From positions 1 through 62,490 of the forward strand of contig CANMCX010000019.1 in assembly GCA_947496465.1 (NCBI GenBank): a stretch of 62,490 bases of DNA. Reading direction: 5' to 3'. Below, piece after piece: positions 1-8,655 of the stretch. This DNA comes from Marinifilum_A sediminis (GTDB lineage: Bacteria > Bacteroidota > Bacteroidia > Bacteroidales > Marinifilaceae). The notes under the pieces are model-generated. The model did not search any database, had not been told where the DNA came from, and saw nothing but the letters and a program-made list of their open reading frames with translations. Position 1 is the first letter of the stretch; each line of letters begins with the position of its first letter. The position numbers were made by a program, and so were the translations under genes.

Positions 1-72
1 ATTCCTTAGCTCAGCTGGTAGAGCACAACACTTTTAATGTTGGGGTCCTGGGTTCGAACCCCAGAGGGATCA
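1..72 (+). tRNA. tRNA-Lys (anticodon TTT), first base outside window
   Basis: Cloverleaf sequence with acceptor, D arm (AGCTC..GAGC), anticodon stem CAACA/TGTTG closing loop CTTTTAA (anticodon TTT), and T arm GGGTTCGAACCCC. The acceptor 3' strand AGGGATC ends at 71, with discriminator A at 72. The matching 5' strand needs one G before the window, as seen in the identical second copy at 2175. CCA is not encoded (CAC follows). The gene is therefore complete except for its first base. Confidence 0.97.
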
Positions 73-74
73 CT

Positions 75-108
75 AAAAACCGTCGATAATTACATCGATG
101 GTTTTTTT
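75..108 (+). terminator. Rho-independent terminator of tRNA-Lys
   Basis: Inverted repeat AAAACCGTCGAT / ATCGATGGTTTT (one G.T pair) around a 6-nt loop, followed by a T run. It begins three bases after the tRNA, so it ends the tRNA transcript. Confidence 0.85.
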
Positions 109-110
109 AT

Positions 111-610
111 GCCTTTTTCCTTCAAAATCATGACTATACCAATATAGGATGGTTTATGGTGACAATCTACACAAAAGATCGAGAGCGCTTTTTCGGAGAG
201 GTTTTGAACGGTAAAATGGAATTATCTGAAATTGAAAAACAGGCAAATTTATTTTGGAATAACATTCCTCTATATGACAATCATATGTTTCTCGGTGAAT
301 ATGTCATTATTCCTGATCATATACATGGCATAATTGGCAGTGTCGGGGATTGTAAGGACGTTTCATTGCTACGTCAACCCCAAAAATTACAAAAATCAAC
401 ACATGTGTTCCATTTCTCCAAAATCTGGCAGTTTATCTGTGGTGATAAGATCGTTCAAATCAGCATTAACAAAATGGTGCAAGTAGAATAGTAATTTTTT
501 TGTTTGATTGGTTACCTCGCTTCCTTGATAGAATTATCAAAAATCAAAAGGAATTTTAAAAGATCAAGAAATATATTCGTAAAAATCCTATAATATGGAA
601 CTCATAATAT
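111..610 (+). pseudogene. decayed REP-associated (IS200-like, Y1/HUH) transposase
   Basis: Three pieces of one protein are visible in shifting frames. From about 126 the reading frame gives the family's N-terminal pattern (HDYTNIGWFMVTIYTKDR), then GEYVIIPDHIHGII with the HUH metal-binding motif HIH at about 310-330. The frame is open to 491 but degenerates after the HUH motif. After a frameshift, 503-556 encodes the conserved C-terminal motif WLPRFLDRIIKNQKEF and then hits TAA at 557. Read through that stop, 560-601 gives KIKKYIRKNPIIWN, the usual family end. No start codon lies where the family would start and the catalytic-Tyr region is not intact. This is a dead RAYT-type transposase next to a tRNA. 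The ATG at 156 opens a 111-residue frame, but that is not a functional gene. Confidence 0.8.
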
Positions 611-614
611 GGAT

Positions 615-627
615 GTAGCAATGCTAC
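615..627. repeat. short palindrome GTAGCA-A-TGCTAC
   Basis: A 13-base near-perfect palindrome beginning with GTAG, located just behind the decayed REP-associated transposase. GTAG at the foot of a small hairpin is typical of REP sequences recognised by this transposase family. A related string (ATTGCTACGTCA) occurs inside the remnant at about 365-376. Assigning it as a REP element is inference. Confidence 0.4.
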
Positions 628-632
628 GTCAC

Positions 633-2000
633 CTACTTAAAAACTTCCATTAATTTTTTCTCCAACTGAAATACGGTTTGTGGTACATCAACAATTTTAA
701 GTGAAGGATCCATTAAAAACAAACTTGGAGTTACGTAAACATTAAACTGACTTGCGACTGTTCCATTTAAGCCATCGGTATCACACGCATTTATCCAGGG
801 AAAATCATTATAAGAAATGATTTCTTTCCAAAAATTAAGGTTATTATCTAATGATACAGCAACAACCTCTAAACCTAAATCTTTGTAAGTATAGTATAAA
901 TTCGAAATTTCATTCAACATCTCAATACTATGTCTACAACTGCCCGACCATACCACAACTAAAGTTAACTCACTATTTACATCACTTAACGATTGAATTC
1001 TTCCATCCAGTGAATGATAAAGTGGAATATCTGGAGCTTGCCAACCTTTTTTTATCTGTTTGTAGTTGCTAATTCTATTTCTTATGGTGCGGGTATTTAA
1101 CACATATTCGCAAGTATTTAAAACACGATAAGCATCTGTTACAATATGGTAAACCTCTGTATAAGTCTCCTCAGGATATTTGTTCATCAAATAATTCGCA
1201 AGATATTTTTGTGAATCAGGATCCAACTCTGTTAACCAAAACAAATTCCCAATTACATCTTTTATTTTTTTAAAATTCCCAATTTCAATCAGTCCTTCAA
1301 GGTCACGTAGCTTTAAATATTTGCCAATTTTCTCATAGTAAATAGGCGTACCCGCTAATAAGGAATCACTAAAGGCAAAAAAATCAAAAAAATGCTTTAG
1401 ATAATAATCTTCAGCTTTTTGCCCTTTTAATTTTACATCAGACATAAGTTCCTGCTGTGCCAATGCAAAACGTGCCGACCAAGAATCAATATGACTCCCC
1501 CATAGATCTTTTAGTAAACTTCGCTTCTCTCTTTTGACTTTCTTATAATCAGTAAATAAATCTTTGTAAAGATTATCTTTTTCATTCTGATTTTTTAAAT
1601 CGTCATGCAATTCTGATATTGATTCATTTAATATTGAAAACTCTGACAAATAGTATTGATATTGATTGTTCTCATCACCATCAGGGAATCTTAAATCACC
1701 ACCTTTAAAACTTCCCGAAAGAGAAAACTCAAGTTTGTGACCACTCATCCTAAAATCAACAAACCCATCCTTACCGCTGATTCTATAAAAACCAGGTTCT
1801 CCATCCCAATCAAAAGTCAACTTTCCTTCCTTATCTGTACTTGAATTTGCTACAACGAAAACACCACCATCATCTCCCTGCAAAAGCATTAAACTTTCAT
1901 TTGTATAATCAGGAAATTCAGCGTTTATTGACATTTTATTTTGAGCAAAAACCGAATTCGTGAGTACTAAAAAAGTAATAAATAGTAACTTTTGAAACAT
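633..2000 (-). CDS. exported thioredoxin-fold (TlpA-like) protein, single-Cys active site
   Basis: This 455-residue protein has a signal peptide (residues 1-19, ending VFAQ). A long N-terminal region of about 300 residues starts with beta-rich sequence like that found ahead of TlpA domains in Bacteroidetes. A C-terminal thioredoxin fold runs from about residue 320, with LVVVWSGSCRHS and the cis-proline motif VTPSLFLMD. The active site reads C355-R-H-S358, so the first cysteine is kept and the second is serine. A dithiol oxidoreductase cycle is therefore unlikely; a monothiol, isomerase-like or binding role is possible. Periplasmic location is inferred from the signal peptide. It lies between the two tRNA-Lys genes with no operon partner. 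Start ATG at 2000 gives the signal peptide directly. Confidence 0.8.
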   Translation of the reverse strand: MFQKLLFITFLVLTNSVFAQNKMSINAEFPDYTNESLMLLQGDDGGVFVVANSSTDKEGKLTFDWDGEPGFYRISGKDGFVDFRMSGHKLEFSLSGSFKGGDLRFPDGDENNQYQYYLSEFSILNESISELHDDLKNQNEKDNLYKDLFTDYKKVKREKRSLLKDLWGSHIDSWSARFALAQQELMSDVKLKGQKAEDYYLKHFFDFFAFSDSLLAGTPIYYEKIGKYLKLRDLEGLIEIGNFKKIKDVIGNLFWLTELDPDSQKYLANYLMNKYPEETYTEVYHIVTDAYRVLNTCEYVLNTRTIRNRISNYKQIKKGWQAPDIPLYHSLDGRIQSLSDVNSELTLVVVWSGSCRHSIEMLNEISNLYYTYKDLGLEVVAVSLDNNLNFWKEIISYNDFPWINACDTDGLNGTVASQFNVYVTPSLFLMDPSLKIVDVPQTVFQLEKKLMEVFK

Positions 2001-2174
2001 ACCAAGAACATATTTAAAGTGAATTATTCTGCAATAAGGATGTATAAAGGTACATATTCTTATTATGTAACACCAGCTAAATTCAATTCAAAAAACAATA
2101 CAAGCGCCTAGAACTATAAATATGAAGCACTTTCATTTTTATAGATTTAAAAAAATCTTTAAATTAGCAATCCT

Positions 2175-2247
2175 GATTCCTTAGCTCAGCTGGTAGAGCA
2201 CAACACTTTTAATGTTGGGGTCCTGGGTTCGAACCCCAGAGGGATCA
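2175..2247 (+). tRNA. tRNA-Lys (anticodon TTT), second copy
   Basis: Complete 73-base tRNA, identical to the copy at the window start. The acceptor GATTCCT pairs with AGGGATC, the anticodon loop is CTTTTAA (TTT), the discriminator is A and no CCA is encoded. The upstream 40 bases are strongly A+T-rich, as expected for a promoter, but no box was assigned. Confidence 0.98.
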
Positions 2248-2250
2248 CAC

Positions 2251-2280
2251 AGCTATCGGAAATATTCGGTGGCTTTTCTT
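2251..2280 (+). terminator. Rho-independent terminator of second tRNA-Lys
   Basis: Stem AGCTATCGGA / TTCGGTGGCT with G.T pairs around loop AATA, followed by TTTTCTTT, starting four bases after the tRNA. Confidence 0.7.
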
Positions 2281-2412
2281 TGCTATATTATCCCATCCTA
2301 TTCTTTCTAATTTGATGAGTTACTGCTTATTCCGGATGAACTTCAGTAGGAATTTTTGTTATTTTTATTTATTCTATATAAATTTAAAATAACCCTTCAA
2401 CTTATCATTTAC

Positions 2413-4239
2413 ATGGATACAATTAAATTAGTAATCTGGGACTTAGACGATACTTTCTGGAAAGGAACTCTTTCCGAAGAAGGTATAACTCCAGTTAAAG
2501 ATCATATTCAACTGATAAAAGATCTAAGTTCACGTGGTATTGTAAATTCAATTGCTTCCAAAAATGATTTTGCTCTTGCCAAACAAAAATTGCAAGAACT
2601 TAAGATTTGGGACTATTTTATATTTCCTCAAATCAATTGGAATCCAAAAGGACATAACATTCAACAGATTATAGAAAGCGCTCAATTAAGAGCAGAAAAT
2701 GTTCTATTTATTGATGACAATCATTTGAATTTGGCAGAAGTGCAATTCTACAATCGAGACATTTGGATAAAAAAGCCAGATTTTATTTCTGAAATTTATT
2801 CTCACATTGCATTTAAAGGTAAAGATGATAGTTCCTTTTCCCGATTAAATCAATATAAAATACTAGAAAAAAAAGAGAAAGAAAAAGACCATTTTTCTGA
2901 TAATACAGAATTTCTTGAATCATCTGAAATACAATATTCAATCATTAACGACCTTAGGCCTATAAAGGATAGAATATTGGAGTTAATTAATCGTACCAAT
3001 CAAATTAACTACACGAAAAAAAGAATAAACAGCGAAGAATTAGATATTCTTCTATCTAACTCAGATTACAAATGCAAGGCTATCAGACTTAAAGATAGAT
3101 TTGGCGAATACGGTATTGTAGGATTTTATGCACTACATAAGAAAAACAATAAACTTGAACACTTTCTGTTTTCGTGTCGATCAATGAATATTGGTATAGA
3201 ACAATACATTTATTCACTATTGCAATTTCCTGACATTAATAAAGTTGGAGATGTGACAGTGGAACTTAATCAAACAGATCATCCTCATTGGATTAAAGAG
3301 GTAGAAGATTGGAGCCATTCAACGGTTAAAAAAAATGATTCAAATTCAACAAAAATTTTTCTTAAAGGTGCTTGTGACCTAAAACAAATGGCACATTACC
3401 TCTCCTATAAAAATGTTGATGTTCTTACGGAATTTAACGATGTAAATAGCAACAATCATCCTGTTGCAAAATCGAGTACCGAAATATTAGTACAGTCAGA
3501 AAATATTTCAGATCATGAAAAACAGAATCTGGTAAACAATTTACCATTTCTTGATGAGAATGCTTTTAATAGTGAAGTTTTTTCGAACCAGTACGATATA
3601 CTAGTTTATAGTTTGCTTGTTGATTACACTATGGATTTGTTCGAATCTAAAACTACAGGTTTAAAAATTCCATACGAGAGCTACTCCGATTTTCCCAAAG
3701 AAACTGAGAAAGAATTTGTAGAGCGTTGTAGCTATCACAACTTTAAAAGTATGGATAAAAATTTCTACCAATACTTTGTAAGTGAGTACAAATTCGTTGG
3801 GCAAATTAGTGAAGAGCAATTGACCTTAAACCTGAATTCAATTCGTAAAAAAGTCTCCAAACCTATTATTTTTATTAATGGTGCTGAAGTCGAATCTCCA
3901 ATTTCAAATAAATCAGAATACAATATTGCCAAAAAACGACATACACGAATGAACAAAGTATTGGAAACTTTCTGCAAGAATCATCCAAACACATACATTT
4001 TAGATGTCCGAAAATTTGTCACTGAAAATGATATCAACCACAGTATTCGCCACTACAAAAGAACCGTTTATGAAAATATGGCCGATGAACTAGCAGCAAT
4101 AGTTGGTGAAATCAAGAATCAAAAACTTGAAAAAAACATTTTCTTGTATAGTTATCTGCGGTCAAAAGAAATAATTTATCATGGAATAAAAAAAATGGCT
4201 AAGCACCTTTTGTCTAAAGCAGCACTCCTCTCAAAATAA
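2413..4239 (+). CDS. FkbH-like HAD-IIIC family protein
   Basis: This 608-residue protein is read from ATG 2413. An in-frame TTG at 2356 would add an unlikely hydrophobic leader before the conserved MDTIKLVIWDLDDTFWKG. Residues 1-130 form a HAD-superfamily IIIC domain: nucleophile motif DLDDTFW, then FIDDNHLNLAEV as motif III. Residues about 190-340 resemble the GNAT-like second half of FkbH proteins (YTKKR, LKDRFGEYGIVGFY). The C-terminal ~250 residues are not assigned; the stretch ILDVRKFV..HYKRTVYENMAD resembles SGNH-hydrolase ends, but weakly. FkbH proteins load glyceryl units from 1,3-bisphosphoglycerate onto carrier proteins. No PKS, NRPS or carrier protein is visible here, so its substrate is unknown. 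It could instead act in surface-glycan modification. Confidence 0.75.
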   Translation: MDTIKLVIWDLDDTFWKGTLSEEGITPVKDHIQLIKDLSSRGIVNSIASKNDFALAKQKLQELKIWDYFIFPQINWNPKGHNIQQIIESAQLRAENVLFIDDNHLNLAEVQFYNRDIWIKKPDFISEIYSHIAFKGKDDSSFSRLNQYKILEKKEKEKDHFSDNTEFLESSEIQYSIINDLRPIKDRILELINRTNQINYTKKRINSEELDILLSNSDYKCKAIRLKDRFGEYGIVGFYALHKKNNKLEHFLFSCRSMNIGIEQYIYSLLQFPDINKVGDVTVELNQTDHPHWIKEVEDWSHSTVKKNDSNSTKIFLKGACDLKQMAHYLSYKNVDVLTEFNDVNSNNHPVAKSSTEILVQSENISDHEKQNLVNNLPFLDENAFNSEVFSNQYDILVYSLLVDYTMDLFESKTTGLKIPYESYSDFPKETEKEFVERCSYHNFKSMDKNFYQYFVSEYKFVGQISEEQLTLNLNSIRKKVSKPIIFINGAEVESPISNKSEYNIAKKRHTRMNKVLETFCKNHPNTYILDVRKFVTENDINHSIRHYKRTVYENMADELAAIVGEIKNQKLEKNIFLYSYLRSKEIIYHGIKKMAKHLLSKAALLSK

Positions 4240-4386
4240 ATTCATACCTCCGTTACAAATAATTACGCTCATTATTTATACATAAGTATAAATACTTTTT
4301 CTTTTTGATTATATTTATTGTGATAATTATTTTCAAAACATGCAACGCATGATTTCCGCATTCGTCATTAGAATAGAAATAGATTA

Positions 4387-4953
4387 ATGAGCTCAGTATA
4401 CCGAAACATTCACCAGGATTTAATTGAGCTTTGCGGAAAAAATGATCCCAAAGCACAATTCAAAATTTATAAGCTTTATTACAAAGCAATGTACAACTCA
4501 TCTTTACGAATTGTAAAAGATGAATACGAAGCAGAAGACATTATGCAGGAAGCATTTTTGTCGGCTTTTAAGAACATTAGCAAGTACAAAGGTGAAGTGA
4601 GTTTTGGTGCCTGGCTTAAAAGAATTGTTGTCAATCGTTCTTTGGATAGTTTAAAAAAGAAAAAATTAGAATTATTTCCTCTCGAATTTGAAGCTCACAA
4701 GCTAAAAGCTGAAGAAATAAAACTTGAAGTAATTGACACCAAAGAACAGATTGAAGAAATTAGAAATGCTATTGACCTGCTACCAACAGGTTACCGAATA
4801 ATACTGAGTTTATACTTGATTGAAGGCTACGATCACGAAGAAATTGCATCCGTTTTAAAAGTGAATGCATCTACTTCACGATCACAATTTTTAAGAGCCA
4901 AGAAAAAGTTAATTCAGATTTTAAAAGAAAAGAAAACCAAAAAATTGCTGTAA
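4387..4953 (+). CDS. ECF-subfamily RNA polymerase sigma factor
   Basis: This 188-residue protein has sigma-70 region 2 at about 25-90 (AMYNSSLRIVKDEYEAEDIMQEAF and FGAWLKRIVVNRSLD) and region 4 at about 125-180 (LPTGYRIILSLYLIEGYDHEEIASVL, then the recognition helix STSRSQFLRAKKKL). Regions 1 and 3 are absent, as in ECF sigmas. It is followed by a small single-span membrane protein (5041) and an exported beta-helix-like protein (5638), all on the same strand. This is the usual Bacteroidetes arrangement of sigma factor, anti-sigma-like protein and regulated envelope protein. Autoregulation is likely but no promoter was identified. Confidence 0.93.
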   Translation: MSSVYRNIHQDLIELCGKNDPKAQFKIYKLYYKAMYNSSLRIVKDEYEAEDIMQEAFLSAFKNISKYKGEVSFGAWLKRIVVNRSLDSLKKKKLELFPLEFEAHKLKAEEIKLEVIDTKEQIEEIRNAIDLLPTGYRIILSLYLIEGYDHEEIASVLKVNASTSRSQFLRAKKKLIQILKEKKTKKLL

Positions 4954-5040
4954 AAACCCGTCTCTCATTTCTACTGATTTTTAAAATCGGTAAATCCGAA
5001 AAGAAGGTTACATACAACAATACAATTAAAATTTGTATGT

Positions 5041-5586
5041 ATGAAAGAATTGGAAAAAGTATTTAGAGAACATCAGGAAGAATTTAATGATCATGAACCT
5101 TGCGAAGGTCATTTTGATATGTTTCTTTCGAAATTAGACAAAAACAAACAGAAAAAACCAACTTTTAAAATATCAAACCTTTTAAAAGTGGCGGCAATCG
5201 TTATTTTTGTGATCATTTCGGGAATTACAGGCTATCAGATTCGAAATTTACAGGGTGACCAAATTGGATTAGGTGGAATTTCACCTGAATACAGAGAGGT
5301 TGAAATGTTTTATACGTCGAATATCGACAGCCAATTACAAATGATCGAAAGAATGGGAACTTTTGACAACACGCAACATCAAAACATACTGGCTCAGGAG
5401 TTAAAAGATATGGATGAAAGATACAATCAATTAAAAACAGAACTAAAATTACATCCTGATGATGATCGTGTAATTGAAGCTATGATTGAATATTATCAGG
5501 TTAAAACCAGTATTTTAAATCGCATTATTGAACAATTGTATCAGGTCAGAAAACAGACAAAATCAAACTTGAATGTTTCTGCCTAA
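5041..5586 (+). CDS. single-pass membrane protein, probable anti-sigma factor
   Basis: This 181-residue protein has a short N-terminal cytoplasmic part of about 45 residues, which includes CEGHFDMFLSKL. A transmembrane helix follows at about 49-66 (LLKVAAIVIFVIISGITGY), then a mainly helical extracytoplasmic part with coiled-coil character (ELKDMDERYNQLKTELKL). No zinc-binding HxxxCxxC motif is present, so it is not a classical ZAS anti-sigma. Position 87 bases behind the ECF sigma gene, and the topology, suggest it sequesters that sigma; this is inference from context. Confidence 0.65.
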   Translation: MKELEKVFREHQEEFNDHEPCEGHFDMFLSKLDKNKQKKPTFKISNLLKVAAIVIFVIISGITGYQIRNLQGDQIGLGGISPEYREVEMFYTSNIDSQLQMIERMGTFDNTQHQNILAQELKDMDERYNQLKTELKLHPDDDRVIEAMIEYYQVKTSILNRIIEQLYQVRKQTKSNLNVSA

Positions 5587-5637
5587 AAAACTTTAACACA
5601 AGAAATAAAAAGTAAACTTCAAATAAACTGTAAACGG

Positions 5638-6699
5638 ATGAAGACAATAAAATTTAAACTTTCGGCTCTACTTTTAGTATTATTCATAAGCTTAAATACA
5701 AGCGTATTTGCTATTGATGATTACGAAAAAGAAATTAAAGAGGTTTTCCCAGTTAGCATGGGAAATGACTTAAGTATCAGCAGTAAATATGGAGATATCG
5801 ACATTAAAAACTGGGAAAAAGATTCGATTTCGATTAAAGTTTTAATCACCATTGAAACTACCAGCGAAGAAAAAGCAAAATTACTCTTCCATAATATCGA
5901 TATTAAAATGAATAAATCCGGACAATCCATTTCTGCTCATACTGAAATGTCTCACAAATTTAAAACCGGAAAAAAATTCAAGATCGATTATGAGGTGTTT
6001 ATGCCTAGCTATATTAAGCTTGATGTTTCAAACAAGTTTGGTAATATCTTCATCAGCCAATTACGCGAGAAAGCAAACATCAACTTAAGTTATGGTAATT
6101 TACGTGGCGAAAGCTTTCTATATCCTGAAGAAAAGCCAGTTAGCACAATTAACTTATCCTACGCAAAAGCCACTATTGATGAGTGCAATCGTACAAAATT
6201 GACTTTAAAATATTCAAAAATGAATATTGGAACTAGTAAAGCTTTAGTTGTAGTGAGTCGTTACTCAAAATTACATTTAGATAATAACGAAACTGTAATT
6301 GCCGATTCTAAATACGATGCATTCAATGTAATAAATACAAATACCTTTATGGTAAATATGGGTCAATATTCCGATTTCAGAATAGAGAATGTAAACAAAA
6401 ATCTAGAATTAAACCTTCGATATGGAAATTGTAAAATTGATAATGTATCAAAGGATTTTGAGTCGATAAAAGTTGACAATCAATATGTAGCCAGTAAAAT
6501 TGCAATTGAAGAAGGTGCCTCCTATACCCTTGAAGCTGAAACGAAATACTGTGGAATTAATTATCCTGATAATGCACAGGTAATTCAAAAAATTGTTGAC
6601 AATTCTGAAACCTCACTAAAAGTAATCGTAGGCGACTCAGATCAAGTCAAAGGAAAAGTGAAAATTAACAGTCAATACGGAAATGTAAGTTTACGATAA
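5638..6699 (+). CDS. exported DUF4097-type beta-helix/adhesin-like protein
   Basis: This 353-residue protein has a signal peptide (residues 1-25, LNTSVFA). The rest is repeated short beta-strand turns with periodic NLSYGN, LKYSKMN, SRYSKLH and NLRYGN motifs, typical of DUF4097/putative-adhesin right-handed beta-helix proteins. No catalytic residues are recognised. It lies 51 bases behind the membrane protein at 5041 and shares its direction, so it is probably the third gene of the sigma-factor operon and reaches the periplasm or outer membrane. A terminator follows at 6719. Confidence 0.75.
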   Translation: MKTIKFKLSALLLVLFISLNTSVFAIDDYEKEIKEVFPVSMGNDLSISSKYGDIDIKNWEKDSISIKVLITIETTSEEKAKLLFHNIDIKMNKSGQSISAHTEMSHKFKTGKKFKIDYEVFMPSYIKLDVSNKFGNIFISQLREKANINLSYGNLRGESFLYPEEKPVSTINLSYAKATIDECNRTKLTLKYSKMNIGTSKALVVVSRYSKLHLDNNETVIADSKYDAFNVINTNTFMVNMGQYSDFRIENVNKNLELNLRYGNCKIDNVSKDFESIKVDNQYVASKIAIEEGASYTLEAETKYCGINYPDNAQVIQKIVDNSETSLKVIVGDSDQVKGKVKINSQYGNVSLR

Positions 6700-6718
6700 C
6701 AAATCAAAATACAAGCAA

Positions 6719-6753
6719 GAACCTCTTTCATAATTTGGAAGAGGTTTTTTTTA
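6719..6753 (+). terminator. Rho-independent terminator of the sigma-factor operon
   Basis: AACCTCTTTC / GGAAGAGGTT stem with a short AT loop, then an eight-base T run, about 20 bases after the stop codon at 6699. Confidence 0.85.
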
Positions 6754-6848
6754 TGATTTTTCTCAAAAAACCTAAAATTTAAGCTACGAAACACAGCATG
6801 TACATCATATTATTGTAATTTTATGCTTTAAACAATAACAACCTTAAA

Positions 6849-8621
6849 ATGACCGTCGCTGAAAGAGTAAACGCATTGCGTTTTTTAATGAATGAAAAAG
6901 GAATTCAAGCCTATATTGTAACCAGTTCTGATCCACACATGAGCGAATATGTACCAGATCGCTGGACTACTCGTCAATGGATTTCAGGTTTTACCGGATC
7001 AGCAGGAACAGTAGTAATTACAAATGACAAAGCTGGTCTTTGGACGGATTCAAGATACTTTCTTCAGGCTGAAACACAACTAAAAGATAGTGGAATAACT
7101 TTATTTAAAATGGGTACGCCTGGCACTCTATCTCCTTTCGAGTGGTTGGCAAAAGAGTTACCTATTGAAGCACATGTAGGATTCGATGGAACTTGTTTCT
7201 CTGTTACTCAAACGCGTGACCTAAAAAATCAGTTGGGTAATTTAGACATTCATATCATTGAAGAATATGATTTGGTTGGAGATATTTGGAAAGATCGTCC
7301 TCAATTACCTAATGGCATTATATTCGATCATGAACTTAAATTTTCTGGTCAAACCAGATATTCTAAATTAACTCAGGTTCGTAAAAAAATGGAAGAAAAC
7401 AAGAGCAATTATCACTTTGTTGGAAGCATGGATGATGTTGCATGGATATTCAATTTGAGAGGATCTGATGTTGATTACAACCCTTTAGCATTAGCTTATG
7501 CGATAATTGGGAAAGAGAAGGCATGTGTTTATTTAAATGAAGCGAAAATTTCAGATGTCTTACTAAAAAGTTTAGCTGAAGATGAAATTTCAATCGCCAG
7601 TTACGGACAAATTTTTAATGACTTAGAAGAACTTCCTGCTTCAGCAAATGTTTTACTTGATGTCAACAGAACCAACCTCAAAGCATTCTACTCTATTTCT
7701 GCTAACATTATTGAAAGAGAAAACCCTTCGCAACTTTTCAAAAGTTTAAAAAATGAAGTTGAGATAGAAGGCATGAAAAATGCCATGAAAAAAGATGGTG
7801 TTGCCTTAACACATTTTTACTATTGGCTGGAAGAAAACCTAGAAATAGAATCTATTACAGAATTTACTATAATGGAGAAACTGAGAGAGTTCCGTAGTCA
7901 GCAAGAAAATTTTAAAGGTGAAAGTTTTGGAACCATATGCGGATACAAAGATCATGGTGCCCATCCACATTACTCTACCACTCAGGAATCAAATGTTGAG
8001 ATCAAAAAAGATGGAATTTTACTAATCGATTCTGGAGCTCAATATCTTGATGGAACAACCGATATCACAAGAACAATTCCTTTAGGAGAAATGAGTGAAG
8101 AAGAAAAATTGGATTACACTTTGGTTTTAAAAGGTATGATTCAATTGGCAATGGCAGTTTTTCCTATGGGTACTCGTGGTTGTAATATTGATATTTTAGC
8201 TCGAATGGACTTGTGGAAAAATTTCAGAAACTACGGACACGGAACAGGACATGGTGTTGGTTGTTTTATGAATGTTCATGAAGGTCCTCAGAGTATTCGT
8301 CAGGAACTAAAGGAACAGGCGATGATAAAGGGAATGATAACCTCCAATGAACCTGCCTTATACCGACAAGGACAATATGGAATTCGACATGAAAATTTGA
8401 TTCTTTGTAAAGAAGCTGGATCATCTCAGTTTGGAGATTACTTAGAGTTTGAAACCATTACTCTTTGCCATTTTGAAACAAAAGGTGTTAATGTTGACAT
8501 TTTAACGCAAGATGAAAGATATTGGCTGAATTCATATCACCAGAAGGTATATGACCAATTATCACCTCAATTGGATGCAAAACACAAAGCCTGGTTAAAA
8601 GATAAAACCAAAGCAATATAA
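6849..8621 (+). CDS. Xaa-Pro aminopeptidase (aminopeptidase P, peptidase M24)
   Basis: This 590-residue protein has no signal peptide and is probably cytosolic. It removes N-terminal residues that precede proline. The creatinase N domain comes first (SSDPHMSEYVPDRW, GFTGSAGTVVI, LWTDSRYFLQAE), with a second such domain to about 310. The pita-bread M24 domain runs from about 320. Metal ligands are visible as the Asp pair in DSGAQYLDGTTDITRT, the His in GHGTGHGVG, and Glu in SNEPALY and HENLIL. The length fits the long eukaryote-like aminopeptidase P form common in Bacteroidetes. Start ATG 6849 is followed directly by the conserved domain. It ends at a bidirectional terminator shared with the convergent yjbQ-like gene. 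Confidence 0.93.
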   Translation: MTVAERVNALRFLMNEKGIQAYIVTSSDPHMSEYVPDRWTTRQWISGFTGSAGTVVITNDKAGLWTDSRYFLQAETQLKDSGITLFKMGTPGTLSPFEWLAKELPIEAHVGFDGTCFSVTQTRDLKNQLGNLDIHIIEEYDLVGDIWKDRPQLPNGIIFDHELKFSGQTRYSKLTQVRKKMEENKSNYHFVGSMDDVAWIFNLRGSDVDYNPLALAYAIIGKEKACVYLNEAKISDVLLKSLAEDEISIASYGQIFNDLEELPASANVLLDVNRTNLKAFYSISANIIERENPSQLFKSLKNEVEIEGMKNAMKKDGVALTHFYYWLEENLEIESITEFTIMEKLREFRSQQENFKGESFGTICGYKDHGAHPHYSTTQESNVEIKKDGILLIDSGAQYLDGTTDITRTIPLGEMSEEEKLDYTLVLKGMIQLAMAVFPMGTRGCNIDILARMDLWKNFRNYGHGTGHGVGCFMNVHEGPQSIRQELKEQAMIKGMITSNEPALYRQGQYGIRHENLILCKEAGSSQFGDYLEFETITLCHFETKGVNVDILTQDERYWLNSYHQKVYDQLSPQLDAKHKAWLKDKTKAI

Positions 8622-8625
8622 AATT

Positions 8626-8655
8626 TAAACGCCTCATTAATTGAGGCGTTTTTTT
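8626..8655. terminator. bidirectional Rho-independent terminator
   Basis: AAACGCCTCA / TGAGGCGTTT with loop TTAAT, flanked by A and T runs. It lies between the convergent stop codons at 8621 and 8654 and can end both transcripts. Confidence 0.9.

Noticed and set aside
156..491. 111-residue open frame as an intact gene
   Set aside because: The family's N-terminal sequence continues upstream of the ATG without a start, and its C-terminal motifs lie downstream in another frame. It is a pseudogene fragment.
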